A stretch of DNA of 64,000 nt, from NCBI RefSeq assembly GCF_010686705.1, contig NZ_JAAGWY010000004.1:248001-312000 (forward strand). Direction: 5' to 3'. Positions 62,820 through 64,000 of this stretch are shown here, in pieces (within the stretch, counting starts at the first letter, position 1; the number at the start of each line of letters is the position of its first letter). Below the pieces are notes generated by a model. That model was not told the DNA's origin. It saw only the letters and a list, made by a program, of their open reading frames with translations, and made no database searches. The position numbers and the translations under genes were made by a program. Source of the stretch: Leifsonia tongyongensis (lineage in GTDB: Bacteria; Actinomycetota; Actinomycetes; Actinomycetales; Microbacteriaceae).

Positions 62820-63740
62820 ATGGACACGGAGGACGACATCGACACACCTGCCGCCGGCGTGAGCCACGCCGACGCCACCGAGAAGGCTGCGACCCTGATC
62901 GAGTCGCTCCCGTGGCTGAAGCGGTTCCACGACCAGATCATCGTCGTGAAGTTCGGCGGGAACGCGATGGTGAGCCCGGAGCTGCAGCGCGCATTCGCCG
63001 AGGACATGGTCTACCTGCGCTACGCGGGCATCCACCCGGTCGTCGTGCACGGCGGGGGACCGCAGATCTCGGCCATGCTCGACCGGCTCGGGATCACCAG
63101 CGAGTTCCGCGGCGGCTACCGTGTGACGACGCCCGAGGCGATGGACATCGTGCGGATGGTGCTCACCGGCCAGATCAGCCGCGACCTGGTCGGGCACATC
63201 AACGAACACGGCCCGCTCGCCGCCGGGCTGTCCGGTGAGGATGCAGGGCTTTTCAAGGGCCGCAGGCGTGGCGCCGTGGTCGACGGGGTCGAGGTGGATC
63301 TGGGGCTGGTCGGCGACGTCATCGCCGTGGACCCGGAGGCGGTGCACGCCCAGCTCGCCGCAGGCCGCATCCCGGTCGTCTCGTCCATCGCTCCCGACAT
63401 CGACCAGCCGGGACAGTCGCTGAACGTGAACGCCGATTCGGCTGCCGCAGCCCTCGCCGTGGCACTGGGCGCCGCGAAGCTGGTGATCCTGACCGACGTG
63501 GCAGGGCTGTACAGCGACTGGCCCAATCGTGACTCGCTCGTCTCGGAGATCGACGCTGACGCACTCCGCGCGCTGCTGCCCGGACTCGAGTCCGGCATGA
63601 TCCCGAAGATGACGGCATGCCTCGACGCCGTCGACGGCGGCGTCGCCAAGGCGGCGATCATCGATGGGCGCATCCCGCACTCCATCCTTCTCGAGGTTTT
63701 CACACAGGACGGCATCGGAACGGAGGTGGTGCCGGTATGA
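62820..63740 (+). CDS. argB: Acetylglutamate kinase
   Basis: A 306-aa amino-acid kinase. VVKFGGNAM (about 41-49) and VVHGGGPQI are the phosphate and substrate loops; [30 protein letters not shown] is the C-terminal nucleotide-binding region. A long N-terminal helix (about 18-38) like that of arginine-inhibited hexameric enzymes suggests feedback inhibition by arginine. It starts 5 bp after argJ. Confidence 0.96.
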   Translation: MDTEDDIDTPAAGVSHADATEKAATLIESLPWLKRFHDQIIVVKFGGNAMVSPELQRAFAEDMVYLRYAGIHPVVVHGGGPQISAMLDRLGITSEFRGGYRVTTPEAMDIVRMVLTGQISRDLVGHINEHGPLAAGLSGEDAGLFKGRRRGAVVDGVEVDLGLVGDVIAVDPEAVHAQLAAGRIPVVSSIAPDIDQPGQSLNVNADSAAAALAVALGAAKLVILTDVAGLYSDWPNRDSLVSEIDADALRALLPGLESGMIPKMTACLDAVDGGVAKAAIIDGRIPHSILLEVFTQDGIGTEVVPV

Positions 63741-64000
63741 CCACGGAGACCACAGGCTGGAGCGATCGTTTCGGCCACACCATGATGCGCACGCTGGCGA
63801 CCCCTCAGGTCATGCTCGCCCGCGGCGAGGGCTGCTACGTCTGGGATGTCGACGGCAAGCAGTACCTCGACTTCCTCGCGGGGATCGCGGTGAACTCCCT
63901 CGGCCACGCCCACCCCGTGCTGGTGGATGCCGTGAGCGCCCAGGTCGCGACCCTCGCCCACGTGTCCAACTATTTCGCCACCCCGCCCCAGCTGGAGCTG
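63737..64000 (+). CDS. argD: Acetylornithine aminotransferase (5' part)
   Basis: The first 88 codons of a class III PLP aminotransferase; the gene runs off the window. [35 protein letters not shown] is the typical ArgD N-terminus. The ATG overlaps the argB stop (ATGA), continuing the argCJBD order. Confidence 0.93.
   Translation, partial: MTTETTGWSDRFGHTMMRTLATPQVMLARGEGCYVWDVDGKQYLDFLAGIAVNSLGHAHPVLVDAVSAQVATLAHVSNYFATPPQLEL

Overview
The window is high-GC DNA with short intergenic gaps, ATGA/GTGA start-stop overlaps and many GTG starts. It comes from an actinobacterial chromosome. Gene content and order (dapB-thyX-dapA-rnj-ftsK-pgsA-cinA-clgR-DUF3046-recA-recX-miaB-miaA-dapF-hflX, lexA beside a LysM gene, infC-rpmI-rplT-methyltransferase-pheST-argCJBD) and the very common GGATGC/GCATCC hexamer point to Microbacteriaceae (Leifsonia/Microbacterium-like). 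That assignment is an inference. I see no tRNA, rRNA, insertion sequence, prophage or CRISPR array. This is ordinary core chromosome with one catabolic block.

Layout. 1-13.1 kb: a branched-chain amino acid (mainly leucine) degradation locus. An Lrp-type regulator diverges from the three-gene BCKDH complex (E1 alpha, E1 beta, E2; no E3). A TetR regulator diverges from an overlapping operon: methylcrotonyl-CoA-type carboxylase beta and biotin subunits, acyl-CoA dehydrogenase, CoA transferase A/B, MaoC-type hydratase and CitE-type lyase. The set resembles M. tuberculosis Rv2495c-Rv2506. 13.1-21.5 kb: aldo/keto reductase, a second TetR, M16 peptidase, phosphatase, GNAT, dapB, a membrane/TPR protein, and a minus-strand redox group (thioredoxin-like, DUF4395, OsmC, epimerase). 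21.5-38.3 kb: thyX, dapA-rnj, ftsK-pgsA-cinA-clgR, recA-recX, miaB-miaA-dapF, hflX. 38.3-46 kb: metF-metE with a long structured leader, a small metallopeptidase, and an ABC exporter coupled to a two-component system. 46-51.4 kb: the lexA/LysM SOS pair and hisCBH-priA. 51.4-60.3 kb: PLP decarboxylase, DUF1844, infC-rpmI-rplT, SpoU methyltransferase, pheST. 60.3-64 kb: argC-argJ-argB and the 5' part of argD, which runs off the window.

Regulatory signals are the most interesting layer. About 20 genes carry a TANNNT -10 hexamer 6-8 nt before the start codon, which is the signature of leaderless transcripts. Two upstream small ORFs look like amino-acid-sensing leader peptides: a Cys-Cys peptide before metF-metE and an arginine-rich leaderless peptide before argC. 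Other notable signals are a paired TetR operator, LexA boxes at recA and lexA, a SigH/SigR-type promoter before clgR, an AUC start codon for infC, and a canonical intrinsic terminator embedded in the first codons of the SpoU methyltransferase gene.
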